Origin: Actinomycetes bacterium
GTDB taxonomy: Bacteria > Actinomycetota > Acidimicrobiia > Acidimicrobiales > RAAP-2
Length of the DNA: 64,000 nt
Reading direction: 5' to 3'
Assembly (NCBI GenBank): GCA_021791845.1
Contig: JAJYVT010000004.1
Span: forward strand, 1 to 64,000
Below, in pieces: positions 8,444 to 17,486 of this stretch (the stretch's first letter is position 1; each line of letters begins with the position of its first letter). A program made the translations under genes and the position numbers. The notes below the pieces were generated by a model that saw only the letters and a program-made list of their open reading frames with translations, did no database searches and was not told the DNA's origin.

Positions 8444-9196
8444 GTGGCGCTGCTCCAGCTCGACGCCGTCGGTAAGCGCTTCGGCCAGGTCGTCGTCGCA
8501 GAGAACGTGAGCCTCACCGTGGAGGCCGGCGCGCTCGTGGGCGTCGTCGGCCCCAACGGGGCGGGGAAGACGACCCTCTTCGGCATCGTCTCCGGCGACG
8601 TTCGTCCCGACAAGGGCAGGGTGCTCTTCGACGGGAGGGTGGTGAACCGCCTCGGGGCGGCCGCCCGCTGCCGCCTGGGCATCGGGCGGACCTACCAGGT
8701 GCCGCGCCCGTTCGGCGGCATGACCGTGTACGAGAACGTCCTGCTCGCGGCCCAGCACGGCGCGGGGCTCCGGGGGCGCGACAGCCTGGACCGCGCCGCC
8801 GACGCGCTGGAGCGCGCCCAGCTGGTGGCGGTGGCGAACCGTCCGGCCGAGACCCTCGGCCTCCTCCAGCGCAAGCGGCTGGAGATGGCGCGTGCGCTCG
8901 CCACGAGGCCGCGGCTGCTCTTGTTGGACGAAGTTGCCGGCGGCCTCACCGACCCCGAGGTGGCCGAGCTCACCGGCATCGTCCAGTCGGTGCAGGCCGA
9001 GGGCGTCGCCATCGTGTGGATCGAGCACGTCGTCCGGGCGCTGGTGGCGTGCGTCGACCGGCTGGTGTGCCTGGCGGGAGGCGGGATCGTGGCCGACGGC
9101 GAGGCCCATGCGGTGCTGGCCGACCCCGCCGTGCGCGAGGTCTACCTCGGGGCGGACATCGAGACGCCGACGGTCGGGTCCGAGGCGCCGGCATGA
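8444..9196 (+). CDS. Branched-chain-type ABC importer ATPase (LivG-like)
   Basis: This is one of two ATPases energising the importer. The 250-residue protein has Walker A GPNGAGKTT (residues 36-44) and Walker B LLLLDE. The signature region reads LGLLQRKRLEMARAL where LSxGQ is expected. LivG-type ATPases often have degenerate signatures (LSYGQQ), but this one loses the serine-glycine core, so ATP hydrolysis may depend on the partner LivF-like subunit. GTG start 16 bases after the binding-protein gene; its stop overlaps the next ATG. Confidence 0.87.
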   Translation: MALLQLDAVGKRFGQVVVAENVSLTVEAGALVGVVGPNGAGKTTLFGIVSGDVRPDKGRVLFDGRVVNRLGAAARCRLGIGRTYQVPRPFGGMTVYENVLLAAQHGAGLRGRDSLDRAADALERAQLVAVANRPAETLGLLQRKRLEMARALATRPRLLLLDEVAGGLTDPEVAELTGIVQSVQAEGVAIVWIEHVVRALVACVDRLVCLAGGGIVADGEAHAVLADPAVREVYLGADIETPTVGSEAPA

Positions 9197-10182
9197 GGCC
9201 GCGCTGGAGGAGCCAGCTGCCCGGGTCGGTGGTGGCGGCGGAAACCGCGGTCGGTGTCCCCGGAGCGACCGTGGCGACGGGCCCCGGCCCCGGCACTCCG
9301 TCGGGCGACCCGCTGCTCGAGGTGCGGGGCGTGACCGTGTACCACGGCCAGCTTCGTGCGGTCGACGGCGTGGACCTCTCCATCGGGGCAGGGGAGACGT
9401 ACGCCATCATCGGCGCCAACGGGGCGGGGAAGTCCACGCTGCTGCGGACCATCGCCGGGCTCCACCGACCGGCTGAGGGCCGGGTCCACCTCGAGGGCCG
9501 GGACATCACTTCGGAGACGCCGGAGCGTCGCCTCGCCGCTGGCATCGCCCTCGTGCCCGAGGGCCGCCGGCTGTTCCACTCGATGACGGTCGAGGAGAAC
9601 CTGCTGGTCGGCACGTACCACGCCCGTCCCGGTCCGTTCGGCCTGGCCGAGGTGTACAGCCTGTTCCCCTGGATGACGGCGCGCCGCCGCCAGCGCGCCG
9701 TCCAGCTGTCGGGCGGCGAGCAGCAGGCCGTCGCCATCGGGCGGGCCCTGCTGGCCAACCCGCGCGTGCTCCTCCTCGACGAGGTCTCGCTCGGGCTCGC
9801 TCCGATCGTGGTCCGCCGCATCTACGAGGTCCTGCCCACGCTCGTGGAGGGAGGGGTCACCGTGCTCCTCGTCGAGCAGGACGTGGGGCAGGCCCGCCGG
9901 GTCGCCACCCGGCTGCAATGCCTCCTCGAGGGAAGGACCTCCCTCGTCGGGCACCCCGACGAGCTGACGGCCGACGAGATCGAACGGGCGTACTTCGGCG
10001 TCGGGGGCCGTCCGGCACCCGCCCGGGACGACGCCGAGCCCGGGCCGCAGGTGGCCGCTGGCGGGACGCAGGCCGGACCGGGTGCCTCGGCGGTGGTCGA
10101 GGGCGCCTCAGTGGTGGTCGAGGGCGCTCCGGCCGTGGTCGAGGGCGCGCACGGGGGGAGGACCCGACCATGCAGTGGGTGA
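9193..10182 (+). CDS. Branched-chain-type ABC importer ATPase (LivF-like) with repeat tail
   Basis: This is the second ATPase of the importer, 329 residues against a usual 235-250. Walker A GANGAGKST lies at 74-82, a canonical LSGGEQQ signature at about 177, and LLLDE follows. The excess is an unusual 40-residue N-terminal extension before the ABC domain and a 55-residue C-terminal tail. The tail ends in three seven-residue units containing VVEGA, encoded by a 21-bp tandem repeat (10093-10148). The ATG overlaps the previous stop (ATGA), and the tail overlaps the start of the permease gene by 13 bases. The tail may simply be a read-through of expanded repeats. Confidence 0.87.
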   Translation: MRPRWRSQLPGSVVAAETAVGVPGATVATGPGPGTPSGDPLLEVRGVTVYHGQLRAVDGVDLSIGAGETYAIIGANGAGKSTLLRTIAGLHRPAEGRVHLEGRDITSETPERRLAAGIALVPEGRRLFHSMTVEENLLVGTYHARPGPFGLAEVYSLFPWMTARRRQRAVQLSGGEQQAVAIGRALLANPRVLLLDEVSLGLAPIVVRRIYEVLPTLVEGGVTVLLVEQDVGQARRVATRLQCLLEGRTSLVGHPDELTADEIERAYFGVGGRPAPARDDAEPGPQVAAGGTQAGPGASAVVEGASVVVEGAPAVVEGAHGGRTRPCSG

Positions 10183-11036
10183 ACGCCATCGTCCAGGGCA
10201 TGGTGACGGGAGGGTTCTACGCCCTCTTCGCCTGCGGCCTCTCGCTCCTCTTCGGGGTGATGGGCATCATCAACCTGGCCCACGGGGACCTGGCGATCAT
10301 CGCCGCCTACGTCGCCATCACGCTGGTCCCCGCCACCCACCTCCCCATGGTCTGGGGGTTCGTGGTGGTGGTCCCCATCTTTGCCGTCGGGGGCTACGTC
10401 CTCCAACGGACCCTGCTGCAGGCCAGCTTGGACCGCAGCCCGTTCACCACCCTCCTCGTGACGTTCGGGCTGTCGGTGATCATCGAGAACGTGCTGCTCG
10501 AGGTGTTCTCCGCCAACGGGCAGTCGATCAGCATCGGCACACTCATCACCAACTCGTTCGCCCTCAACAACGTGATCACGATCTCGTGGTTCTCGCTCAC
10601 CGTGCTGGGAGTGGCCGTGGCCGTCCTGGGCGCCCTGCAGCTCTTCCTCTCCCGCTCGCGCACCGGCCGGCTCATCCGCGCCGTCGCCGACGACCGGGAG
10701 GCGGCGCAGCTGTCGGGTGCCAACTACCGCCACCTGTTCGGCGTGGCCGCCGCCATCGCCTTCGCCACCGTTGCCCTGGCCGGTCTCTCCTACGGCATGC
10801 TGACGGAGTTCGCGCCCACGTCGGGTGTGACGACGCTTCTCTTCGCCTTCGAGGCGGTGGTCATCGGCGGGATCGGCTCGTTGTGGGGCACCCTCGTCGG
10901 CGGCATCGTCCTCGGCGTCGCCCAGCAGCTGGGGGCCCAGATCAACCCCGCCTACCAGATCCTCGCCGGCAATCTCGTGTTCCTCGCCGTCCTCGCCGTC
11001 CGGCCTCGCGGCCTGTTCGGGCTGCGCACCGCATGA
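10170..11036 (+). CDS. Branched-chain-type ABC importer permease (LivH-like)
   Basis: This is an inner-membrane permease of 288 residues with about eight hydrophobic segments. It opens with GMVTGGFYALFACGLSLLFG and has the MGIINLAHGD motif typical of LivH proteins. The EAVVIGGIGSLWGTLVGG loop is the likely ATPase-coupling region. Translation is coupled to both neighbours: its ATG lies inside the end of the ATPase gene and its stop overlaps the next ATG. Confidence 0.9.
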   Translation: MQWVNAIVQGMVTGGFYALFACGLSLLFGVMGIINLAHGDLAIIAAYVAITLVPATHLPMVWGFVVVVPIFAVGGYVLQRTLLQASLDRSPFTTLLVTFGLSVIIENVLLEVFSANGQSISIGTLITNSFALNNVITISWFSLTVLGVAVAVLGALQLFLSRSRTGRLIRAVADDREAAQLSGANYRHLFGVAAAIAFATVALAGLSYGMLTEFAPTSGVTTLLFAFEAVVIGGIGSLWGTLVGGIVLGVAQQLGAQINPAYQILAGNLVFLAVLAVRPRGLFGLRTA

Positions 11037-12115
11037 CCACCGTCGAGCAAGCCGTCGCCGCACCGCCGGCGGCCGGGGCGCTCCACGCCCGGGTGACCCG
11101 GGGCGGTCGGACCGCCCTCGCCGGGGGGGCGGGAGCGCTCGTCGTGGTGGCCGTGCTGGCGGTCATGCCGTTCGCCGTCTCGGCCGCCGACACGACCCTG
11201 CTCGTCAACTTCTTCATCCTCCTCACGATGGCGGTCATGTGGAACCTGCTGGCCGGCTATGCGGGCATGGTGTCCATCGGCCAGCAGGCGTTCGTGGGGC
11301 TGGGAGCGTACGGCGTGCTGGTGCTGGCGATGAACGGGGTCAACTCGTTTGCCGCCATCCCGATCGCCGCCATCGTCTGCGCGGCCATCGCCCTTCCCGT
11401 GTCGGTCCTCGTCTTCCGCTTGAGCGGGGGCTACTTCGCCATCGCCACCTGGGTGGTGGCCGACACGGCCCAGCTGGTGATCAGCAGCGTCACCTCGCTC
11501 GGCGGCGGGACCGGGCACCCCGTGCCCGGGCTGTCGCAGCTCAGTCCCCGCGCCTTTGCCGAGGCGACGTACTGGGCGGCGCTGATCGTGGTGGTGGTGG
11601 CCCTGGGCGTGGCCTACGCCCTCTTGCGCAGTCGGATCGGGCTGCTCATGGCGGCGGTCCGCGACGACGAGGTGAGCGCCCGCAGCGCCGGGGCACGGGT
11701 GATGGCCACCCGGCGCCTCGTCTACCTCGTGGCCGCCCTCGGCTGCGGGGCGGCCGGGGCCCTCTTGGCGGTGAGCCAGCTGCAGGTGCAACCCGGATCG
11801 GTGTTCAGCATCCAGTGGGCGGCCGAGATGATCTTCGTGAGCATGATCGGGGGGATGGGAACCCTCGAGGGGCCCATCGTCGGCACCATCCTCTTCTTCT
11901 TGCTCCAGCAGAACCTGGCCCAGCAGGGGGCGTGGTACCTCATCATCTTCGGCTCCCTCGCCGTGGTGGTGGCGATCTGGACGCCCAAGGGCCTCTGGGG
12001 GGCGTTGCGACAGCGGACCGGCCTCGAGCTGTTCCCCGTGGGGTACCGGCTGGTGACGCCGGACCGCGCCGATGCGCCCGCCCGTCCCTCGTCCCGGCGG
12101 CTGCGGCGCCGCTGA
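11033..12115 (+). CDS. Branched-chain-type ABC importer permease (LivM-like)
   Basis: This second permease has 360 residues and multiple membrane spans. Family hallmarks include WNLLAGYAGMVSIGQQAFVGLGAY, AVRDDEVSARSAG and SMIGGMGTLEGPIVG. The ATGA overlap couples it to the LivH-like gene. An Arg-Pro-rich cytoplasmic tail closes the protein. It completes the importer set in the order binding protein, LivG, LivF, LivH, LivM. Confidence 0.9.
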   Translation: MTTVEQAVAAPPAAGALHARVTRGGRTALAGGAGALVVVAVLAVMPFAVSAADTTLLVNFFILLTMAVMWNLLAGYAGMVSIGQQAFVGLGAYGVLVLAMNGVNSFAAIPIAAIVCAAIALPVSVLVFRLSGGYFAIATWVVADTAQLVISSVTSLGGGTGHPVPGLSQLSPRAFAEATYWAALIVVVVALGVAYALLRSRIGLLMAAVRDDEVSARSAGARVMATRRLVYLVAALGCGAAGALLAVSQLQVQPGSVFSIQWAAEMIFVSMIGGMGTLEGPIVGTILFFLLQQNLAQQGAWYLIIFGSLAVVVAIWTPKGLWGALRQRTGLELFPVGYRLVTPDRADAPARPSSRRLRRR

Positions 12116-12151
12116 ACGGGGCTACCCGACGGATCTGCAACGGTAGGGGGC

Positions 12152-13450
12152 GTGCACCGCCCGCCCGCCGACGTCGCCCCGGCCGACGACGCCTCCGCCC
12201 GCCGGCACGGGGCGCCGGCCGCCGTCGGGCCGGCCCGGTGGGGGCGGGGGGGAGGTCCCGCCCGGCCCGCCAGCGCCGTGGTCCTCACGATCGCCGTGGC
12301 GGCGGTGGCCTTCAACCTCCGGCCGGCCCTCACCTCGGTGTCACCCGTGCTCTCGGAGATCCAACGGTCGACCGGTCTGTCCGGGGCGGAGGCGGGCCTG
12401 CTCACGACGATCCCGGTGCTGGCCTTCGGGGCGTTCTCGCCCCTGGCGCCGTGGCTCGGGCGCCGCTTCGGCATGGAGGGCGCCCTCGTCGGCTCCCTGG
12501 TGCTCCTCGTCTCGGGCATCCTGGTCCGCTCGGTCCCGGCGCTCGGACCGCTGTTCCTGGGCACGCTCCTCGTGGGCGTGGCCATCGCCATCGGCAACGT
12601 GCTCGTGCCGGCACTGATCAAGCGCGACTTCCGCGACCCGCGCGCCGCCACCGGCGTCTACTCGGTCGCACTGTCGGCGGGTGCGGCCGTGGCCGCCGGC
12701 ATCGCCGTCCCGCTCGACCGTGCCGTGGGCGGGTGGCGCCCCGGGCTCGACCTCTGGGCCGCGCCGGTCCTCGTCTGCGTCGTGCTGTGGACGTTGCGGC
12801 TGCGCGACGCCCACGTGGACATCGGGTCGGCGCACGTGCGCTCCGGGCTCTGGCGCGACGGGCTCGCCTGGCAGGTCACCGCCTTCATGGGGCTGCAGTC
12901 GCTCGAGTTCTACACCATGGTGGCCTGGGTGCCGACGATCTTCCAGCAGCTGGGCACGGGTGCGACCGAGGCGGGGTGGCTGCTCTCGCTGGCCGGCGCC
13001 GCCAGCCTTCCCTCCGCCTTCTTCGTCCCGATGTTGGCTTCGACGCGTGTCCGCCAGCGCGTGGCCGTCGTGGCCATGGCTGCCCTCAACGTGCTGGCCC
13101 TCTCCGGTCTGCTCTGGCACCCGAGGGCCGTGGCGGTGCTCTGGATGATCCTGCTCGGCCTCAGCCAGGGCGCGGCCATCTCGCTCGCCCTCACCTTCAT
13201 CGTCGCCCGCGCTCCCGACCAGCACCTGGCGGCCGAGCTCTCGGGGATGTCCCAGACGGTGGGCTACCTCGTTGGCGGCGTCGGGCCGGTCGTGGTGGGG
13301 GCGCTGCGCGACGCCACCGGGAGCTGGGTGCTGCCGCTCGCGATCCTCGTCGCCGTGCTCGTGCCCGAGCTGGCCTGCGGGCTGGGGTCGACCCAGGGGC
13401 GAACCGTGGGCTCGGCCGGCGCCGGCTCACGGGCGGGGCCGTCGGCATAG
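12152..13450 (+). CDS. MFS transporter, CynX/NimT family
   Basis: This major-facilitator protein of 432 residues has about twelve hydrophobic segments. The segment FNLRPALTSVSPVLSEIQ after the first helix is characteristic of the CynX/NimT (cyanate/nitroimidazole) group. The first 40 residues are an Ala-Pro-Arg-rich, probably disordered lead. The GTG start lacks a clear ribosome-binding site. The protein follows the importer by 36 bases, so it could extrude or import a related small acid; the substrate is unknown. Confidence 0.8.
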   Translation: MHRPPADVAPADDASARRHGAPAAVGPARWGRGGGPARPASAVVLTIAVAAVAFNLRPALTSVSPVLSEIQRSTGLSGAEAGLLTTIPVLAFGAFSPLAPWLGRRFGMEGALVGSLVLLVSGILVRSVPALGPLFLGTLLVGVAIAIGNVLVPALIKRDFRDPRAATGVYSVALSAGAAVAAGIAVPLDRAVGGWRPGLDLWAAPVLVCVVLWTLRLRDAHVDIGSAHVRSGLWRDGLAWQVTAFMGLQSLEFYTMVAWVPTIFQQLGTGATEAGWLLSLAGAASLPSAFFVPMLASTRVRQRVAVVAMAALNVLALSGLLWHPRAVAVLWMILLGLSQGAAISLALTFIVARAPDQHLAAELSGMSQTVGYLVGGVGPVVVGALRDATGSWVLPLAILVAVLVPELACGLGSTQGRTVGSAGAGSRAGPSA

Positions 13451-13642
13451 CGCCGGGTCGCGGGTGTCGGCAGGCGGCGTGACGGGAATGACGTCAGCCG
13501 GAAAAAGTCACGCGATGACGAGACAAGGCGACTCCGGACCCGGCACACTGGGCCATGAGGCACCCGCGTGGGGACGGACGCCGCGGACGGACATGCGGCC
13601 CGGCTGCCGGAGGCAGGCCGGCATCGGGAAAGGGGAACGGCG

Positions 13643-13996
13643 ATGGAGGAGCACCCGATCGAGCGGTTCGATCCGTTGCTGCGCAACATGCTCGCGTGGC
13701 ACCTCGTCGAGGAGTCCCCTGAGGGCGTGTGGGCACTGCGCCCGGAGGTCGCACACCGGTTGAACCATCTCGTCCAGGTGTCGCGCCGGGATGACGCGTC
13801 CGAGATCGTCTACTTCGGCCATGCCTGCGCCGGCTGCCACACGAGCGGCATGACGCGGTTGCGGGAGGGGCGTTACCTCTGCGACGCCTGTCGGCGCGCC
13901 GCCGAGCTGGCGGCGGTTGCCACCCCGTTGCCGGCACCCGAGGAGCGCAAGGCGCGCCGGACCCACTTCCACCGGGCCCGCAGCATCGCCAGCTGA
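13643..13996 (+). CDS. Small protein with a Cys4 zinc-ribbon-like motif
   Basis: I do not recognise this 117-residue protein. It has two CxxC pairs (C62-x2-C65 and C80-x2-C83) 14 residues apart within HACAGCHTSGM...YLCDACRR, a likely zinc-binding knuckle. An amphipathic N-terminal half (MEEHPIERFDPLLRNMLAWH) precedes it. The ATG at 13643 follows AAAGGGGAACGGCG, a usable ribosome-binding site; an upstream in-frame start at 13568 lacks one. The gene stands alone between an MFS gene and a molybdenum hydroxylase gene. A regulator or a metallochaperone-like adaptor are guesses only. Confidence 0.65.
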   Translation: MEEHPIERFDPLLRNMLAWHLVEESPEGVWALRPEVAHRLNHLVQVSRRDDASEIVYFGHACAGCHTSGMTRLREGRYLCDACRRAAELAAVATPLPAPEERKARRTHFHRARSIAS

Positions 13997-14138
13997 CCCT
14001 CGGCGCCGGAGCGGCGGCCCTCGGTTCGAACGGGCGGCCCCCCCGCCCTGCCCGCGCCTCACCCGGCCGCCCCCGCACCCAGCCCGTCCGCCAAGCGCCC
14101 CTCCAACGCCGCCCACCATGCCGCCGGGACCTCCCCTG

Positions 14139-14153
14139 TAGTCTTCCCTCCCG
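14139..14153 (+). promoter_or_regulatory. -10 box placing the start at the coxL-like GTG
   Basis: TAGTCT (14139-14144) ends eight bases before the GTG at 14153 and no ribosome-binding site is present. The geometry predicts a leaderless message. No convincing -35 box is visible. Confidence 0.35.
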
Positions 14154-16435
14154 TGTCCTCGACCGTCAGCGTGCTGGGCCATCGCGTCGACCGGCGGGAG
14201 GACCCGGCGCTCCTCACCGGCTCGGCGGGCTTCATGGCCGACGTGGTGGTCCCCGGGATGCTGCACGCGGCGTTCGTCCGCTCGTACGCGGCGCACGGCG
14301 TGCTGCGCGACGTGGACCTCACGGCAGCCAAGGAGCTGCCCGGCGTGGTCGCCGCCTACGTCGCCGCCGACCTCGGACTTCCCGACATCCCCGAGTGGCC
14401 GCGTGCCGAGGGGCCCCCGCGGCCCGAGCTGGCCCGGCCGTGCCTCGCCCGTGACCGGGTGCGGTACGTGGGCGAGCCGGTGGCCGTGGTGGTCGCCCGC
14501 AGCGCGGCGGACGCCGCCGACGCCCTGGAGCAGGTCGTGGTGGACATCGAGCCGCTCCCGGCGGTGGTCGACCCGATGGCGGCGATGGAGCCCCATGCCC
14601 CCGTCCTCTTCGAGGCGTTCGGCTCCAACGTCGTGCTGGAGGTGCGCCCGGACGACCCCTCCCTGGGCGGGCGCGGCGTCTTGGAGGGTGCCGAGGTCGT
14701 CGCCCGCGCCCGCTTCGTCAACAACCGGGTGGCGCCGGTGCCCATGGAGCCCAACGGCATCCTGGCCCGGCCGGCACCGGACGGGCGCCTGGACTGCCTG
14801 GTCAGCTGCCAGGCGCCGTTCGCCGTCCGCGCCGGGATCGCCCGCGCCCTCGGCCGGGACGAGGCCTCGGTCCGGGTGCACACCCCGGCGGTTGGCGGCG
14901 GGTTCGGCGCCAAGGGTGGCGTCTACCCCGAGCACCTGGTGATCGCCGCGGTGGCCGACCGGCTCGGCGCTCCGGTGCGCCACGTCGAGACCCGGTCCGA
15001 GAACCTCGTGGCCATGAGCCACGGCCGGGGCCAGGTGCAGGAGATCGCCCTCGGCGCGCGCCGGGACGGCACCGTCGTCGGTCTGGAGGCCCGGACGGTC
15101 ACCGACGTGGGCGCCTACTGCTGGCGGGGTGCGATCCCCTTCCGGACGGCGCGCCTCATGGCCACCGGCCCCTACCGGATCCCGCGGCTGTCGCTGACGT
15201 CGCTCGGCGTCGTCACCACCACCACGCCGATCGGCCCCTACCGGGGAGCAGGCCGGCCGGAGGCTGCCGCCATGCTCGAGCGGGCGATGGACCTCCTGGC
15301 GGACGAGCTGGGCATGGACCCCGTCGAGGTGCGGCGGCGCAACCTCCTGCGCCCCGACGAGCTCCCGATCCGCACCCACACGGGAGCCCACTACGACAGC
15401 GGGGACTACGCCCGCGCCCTCGACCACGTGCTCGAGCTGGCCGGCCTCGACGATCTCCGGGCGGAGCAGGCGGCCCGGCGCGCCGGCCGCGGCCTCCGCC
15501 AGCTCGGCATCGGCGTCTCGACCTTCGTGGAGATCAGCGGGGCGGGAGCGGAGTACGGGGCGGTGGCACTGCAGGCGGACGGCACCGTGGTGCTCACGAC
15601 GGGTGCGTCTCCCCACGGCCAGGGGCACGAGACCACCCTGGCCCAGGTGGTGGCCGCCGTGTTCGACGTGCCCATGACCCAGGTGGTGGTGGTCCACTCC
15701 GACACGGACCGGGTGGCCCGGGGCACCGGGACGTTCGGGTCACGGACGGGCCAGCTGGCTGGGAGCGCCGCTCACCGCGCCGCGGAGGCGGTGGTCGAGC
15801 TGGCGCGCCGCCAGGCCGCCGACCTGCTGGAAGCAGCTCCCGAAGACGTCGTGGCCGTCCCCGGCGGCCTGTCGGTGGCCGGGGTGCCGGCGCGGGGCCT
15901 CACCTGGGGCGAGCTGGCGGCGGCGGCACCGGGCGGCGAGCTGCGGGCCGAGGACGACTTCGCCCAGGAGCACGGGACGTACCCGTTCGGCGCCCACCTG
16001 GCGGTCGTGGAGGTCGACGTCGAGACGGGGCGGGTGACGCTCGAGCGGCTCGTGGCGGTCGACGACTGCGGGACGGTCGTCAACCCCATGATCGTGGCCG
16101 GGCAGGTGCACGGCGGGCTGGCACAGGGCGCGGCACAGGCGCTCTTCGAGGAGGTCCGCTTCGACGCCACAGGCAACCCGTCGACGGCCACCCTCGCCGA
16201 CTACGGCATGCCCAGCGCAGCCGAGCTCCCGAGCTTCGAGCTGGGTGAGACGGTCACCCCGTCGCCCCGCAACCCGCTGGGTATGAAGGGGGTCGGCGAG
16301 TCGGGGTCGGTCGGGGCGACGGCGGCCATCCAGAACGCCGTGGTCGACGCGCTCCGGCCCTTCGGCGTGCGCCACGTCGACATGCCGCTCACCGCCGAGC
16401 GGGTGTGGCGGGCGATCCGGGACGCAACGTCGTAG
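14153..16435 (+). CDS. Xanthine dehydrogenase-family molybdopterin-binding large subunit (CoxL-like), orphan
   Basis: This 760-residue molybdenum hydroxylase large subunit has an N-terminal a/b hammerhead (LLTGSAGFMADV, about residues 22-33). The cofactor-binding region includes PAVGGGFGAKGG and the active-site base motif GMKGVGESGSVGAT (Glu at about 716). The segment at about 360-371 reads IGPYRGAGRPEA and lacks the cysteine loop VAYRCSFR of true form-I CO dehydrogenase. The substrate is therefore more likely an aldehyde, purine or N-heterocycle. No FAD or 2Fe-2S subunit gene adjoins it, which is unusual because the family works as a heterotrimer. It may borrow subunits encoded elsewhere. 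Confidence 0.85.
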   Translation: MSSTVSVLGHRVDRREDPALLTGSAGFMADVVVPGMLHAAFVRSYAAHGVLRDVDLTAAKELPGVVAAYVAADLGLPDIPEWPRAEGPPRPELARPCLARDRVRYVGEPVAVVVARSAADAADALEQVVVDIEPLPAVVDPMAAMEPHAPVLFEAFGSNVVLEVRPDDPSLGGRGVLEGAEVVARARFVNNRVAPVPMEPNGILARPAPDGRLDCLVSCQAPFAVRAGIARALGRDEASVRVHTPAVGGGFGAKGGVYPEHLVIAAVADRLGAPVRHVETRSENLVAMSHGRGQVQEIALGARRDGTVVGLEARTVTDVGAYCWRGAIPFRTARLMATGPYRIPRLSLTSLGVVTTTTPIGPYRGAGRPEAAAMLERAMDLLADELGMDPVEVRRRNLLRPDELPIRTHTGAHYDSGDYARALDHVLELAGLDDLRAEQAARRAGRGLRQLGIGVSTFVEISGAGAEYGAVALQADGTVVLTTGASPHGQGHETTLAQVVAAVFDVPMTQVVVVHSDTDRVARGTGTFGSRTGQLAGSAAHRAAEAVVELARRQAADLLEAAPEDVVAVPGGLSVAGVPARGLTWGELAAAAPGGELRAEDDFAQEHGTYPFGAHLAVVEVDVETGRVTLERLVAVDDCGTVVNPMIVAGQVHGGLAQGAAQALFEEVRFDATGNPSTATLADYGMPSAAELPSFELGETVTPSPRNPLGMKGVGESGSVGATAAIQNAVVDALRPFGVRHVDMPLTAERVWRAIRDATS

Positions 16436-16444
16436 CATCCGGCC

Positions 16445-16519
16445 ATGGTCTTCATCCTTCGCAAGCTGGTGCGCGTGCTCCGTATGCGACGGGAGCAGCG
16501 CCGCCGCTACGGGCGCTGA
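16445..16519 (+). CDS. Possible 24-residue basic peptide
   Basis: A short ATG-initiated frame encodes MVFILRKLVRVLRMRREQ followed by RRRYGR, ten bases after the coxL-like stop. It combines a hydrophobic start with a strongly basic end (eleven Arg or Lys of 24). No ribosome-binding site is evident. It is plausible but unproven. Confidence 0.25.
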   Translation: MVFILRKLVRVLRMRREQRRRYGR

Positions 16520-16554
16520 GCGCCCGCGGGGCCCGGCCCCGCTCGCCGGAGGCC

Positions 16555-17385
16555 TCAGGCAGGTGCGCCGGGCGGTTCCGAGCCGGCGGGTGTGCCCGCA
16601 CCAGATGCGGCTGGCGCCGTCACGACTGCAGGACCCGTCCCGGGAGCAGGGGGGGACGTCGCACCCGGAGCCGGTGCACCCGTGGCCGGTGCACCCGTGG
16701 CCGGCGTGGCGGCGGGCACGGGTGGCGGCGTGATCGGCGTTCCGGGGGGGACCGGACCCACCGCGGCCGCCAGCATGCCCGAGTTGGGGACCTTGAGCTC
16801 TCCGTCGACGGTCTGCAGGGTGACGTAGGTCAGGCTCATCTCGCGCACCCAGGCGTCGAAGATGCCCCCGAGCGCCCCCGAGCGGATACGGATGTGGTCG
16901 CCGACGCGGAACGGGCGGGCGGTGATGAGCACCAGGCCGGCGAAGATGTTGCCCAGGCTCTGCTGGGCGGCGATGCCGAGCACCACGCCGGCCAGGCCCA
17001 CGCCGACGAGCAGCTTGTCGATGTTGACCTTCAGCACCGTCAGGATCGAGAAGACCACAAAGAGGATCCCGACCGCTCCGGTGATGATGCGGATGGCACC
17101 TCCGGCGGCGGCGATGGATCGGGAGAAGATCCCCAGGCTGAACGCCCGGGCCAGGCGGGTCGTGGCCAGCCCGCCGAAAACGAGGATGGCGGCGGCGCTG
17201 CTCCAGGCGATGATCTTGGGGTCGACTGCGTTCGTCTTCGGCGAGACTGTGCCGAAGGTGGTGCCGGCCACGAGGGCGGCAAGGGCGATCGCCCCGGAGA
17301 CGGCGCCGATGACCCAGTGGCGGCGGTTGCCCCGCACGATCGCGTTCATGGCCTGCCGTGAGCTGATGGGGTGTCGTGAAGACAC
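16555..17385 (-). CDS. MscS-family mechanosensitive channel
   Basis: This small-conductance mechanosensitive channel homologue has 276 residues. Three hydrophobic helices precede the pore helix LLVGVGLAGVVLGIAAQQSLGN, then the beta domain FRVGDHIRI...GGIFDAWVREMSLTYVTL and VPNSGML. The C-terminal 70 residues are Pro-Ala-Gly-rich with short repeats and replace the usual alpha/beta domain, so cytosolic vestibule assembly may differ. I chose the GTG at 17385 because GGAGG lies eight bases before it. An ATG 12 codons downstream (17349) has a weak site. It is transcribed leftward after a marR gene. Confidence 0.82.
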   Translation of the reverse strand: MSSRHPISSRQAMNAIVRGNRRHWVIGAVSGAIALAALVAGTTFGTVSPKTNAVDPKIIAWSSAAAILVFGGLATTRLARAFSLGIFSRSIAAAGGAIRIITGAVGILFVVFSILTVLKVNIDKLLVGVGLAGVVLGIAAQQSLGNIFAGLVLITARPFRVGDHIRIRSGALGGIFDAWVREMSLTYVTLQTVDGELKVPNSGMLAAAVGPVPPGTPITPPPVPAATPATGAPATGAPAPGATSPPAPGTGPAVVTAPAASGAGTPAGSEPPGAPA

Positions 17386-17486
17386 GCTGGAATCCTCCGG
17401 ACGTCTCGGCGGGTCGGGACGGGGAGCCGCCAGGTGGCCTGCGGCAGCCCCTCGGGCGGACGAGGATCGGCGTTCGATCGTACCCG

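Noticed and set aside
14153-16435. Aerobic CO dehydrogenase
   Set aside because: The active-site cysteine loop of form I is absent and no CoxM or CoxS genes adjoin.
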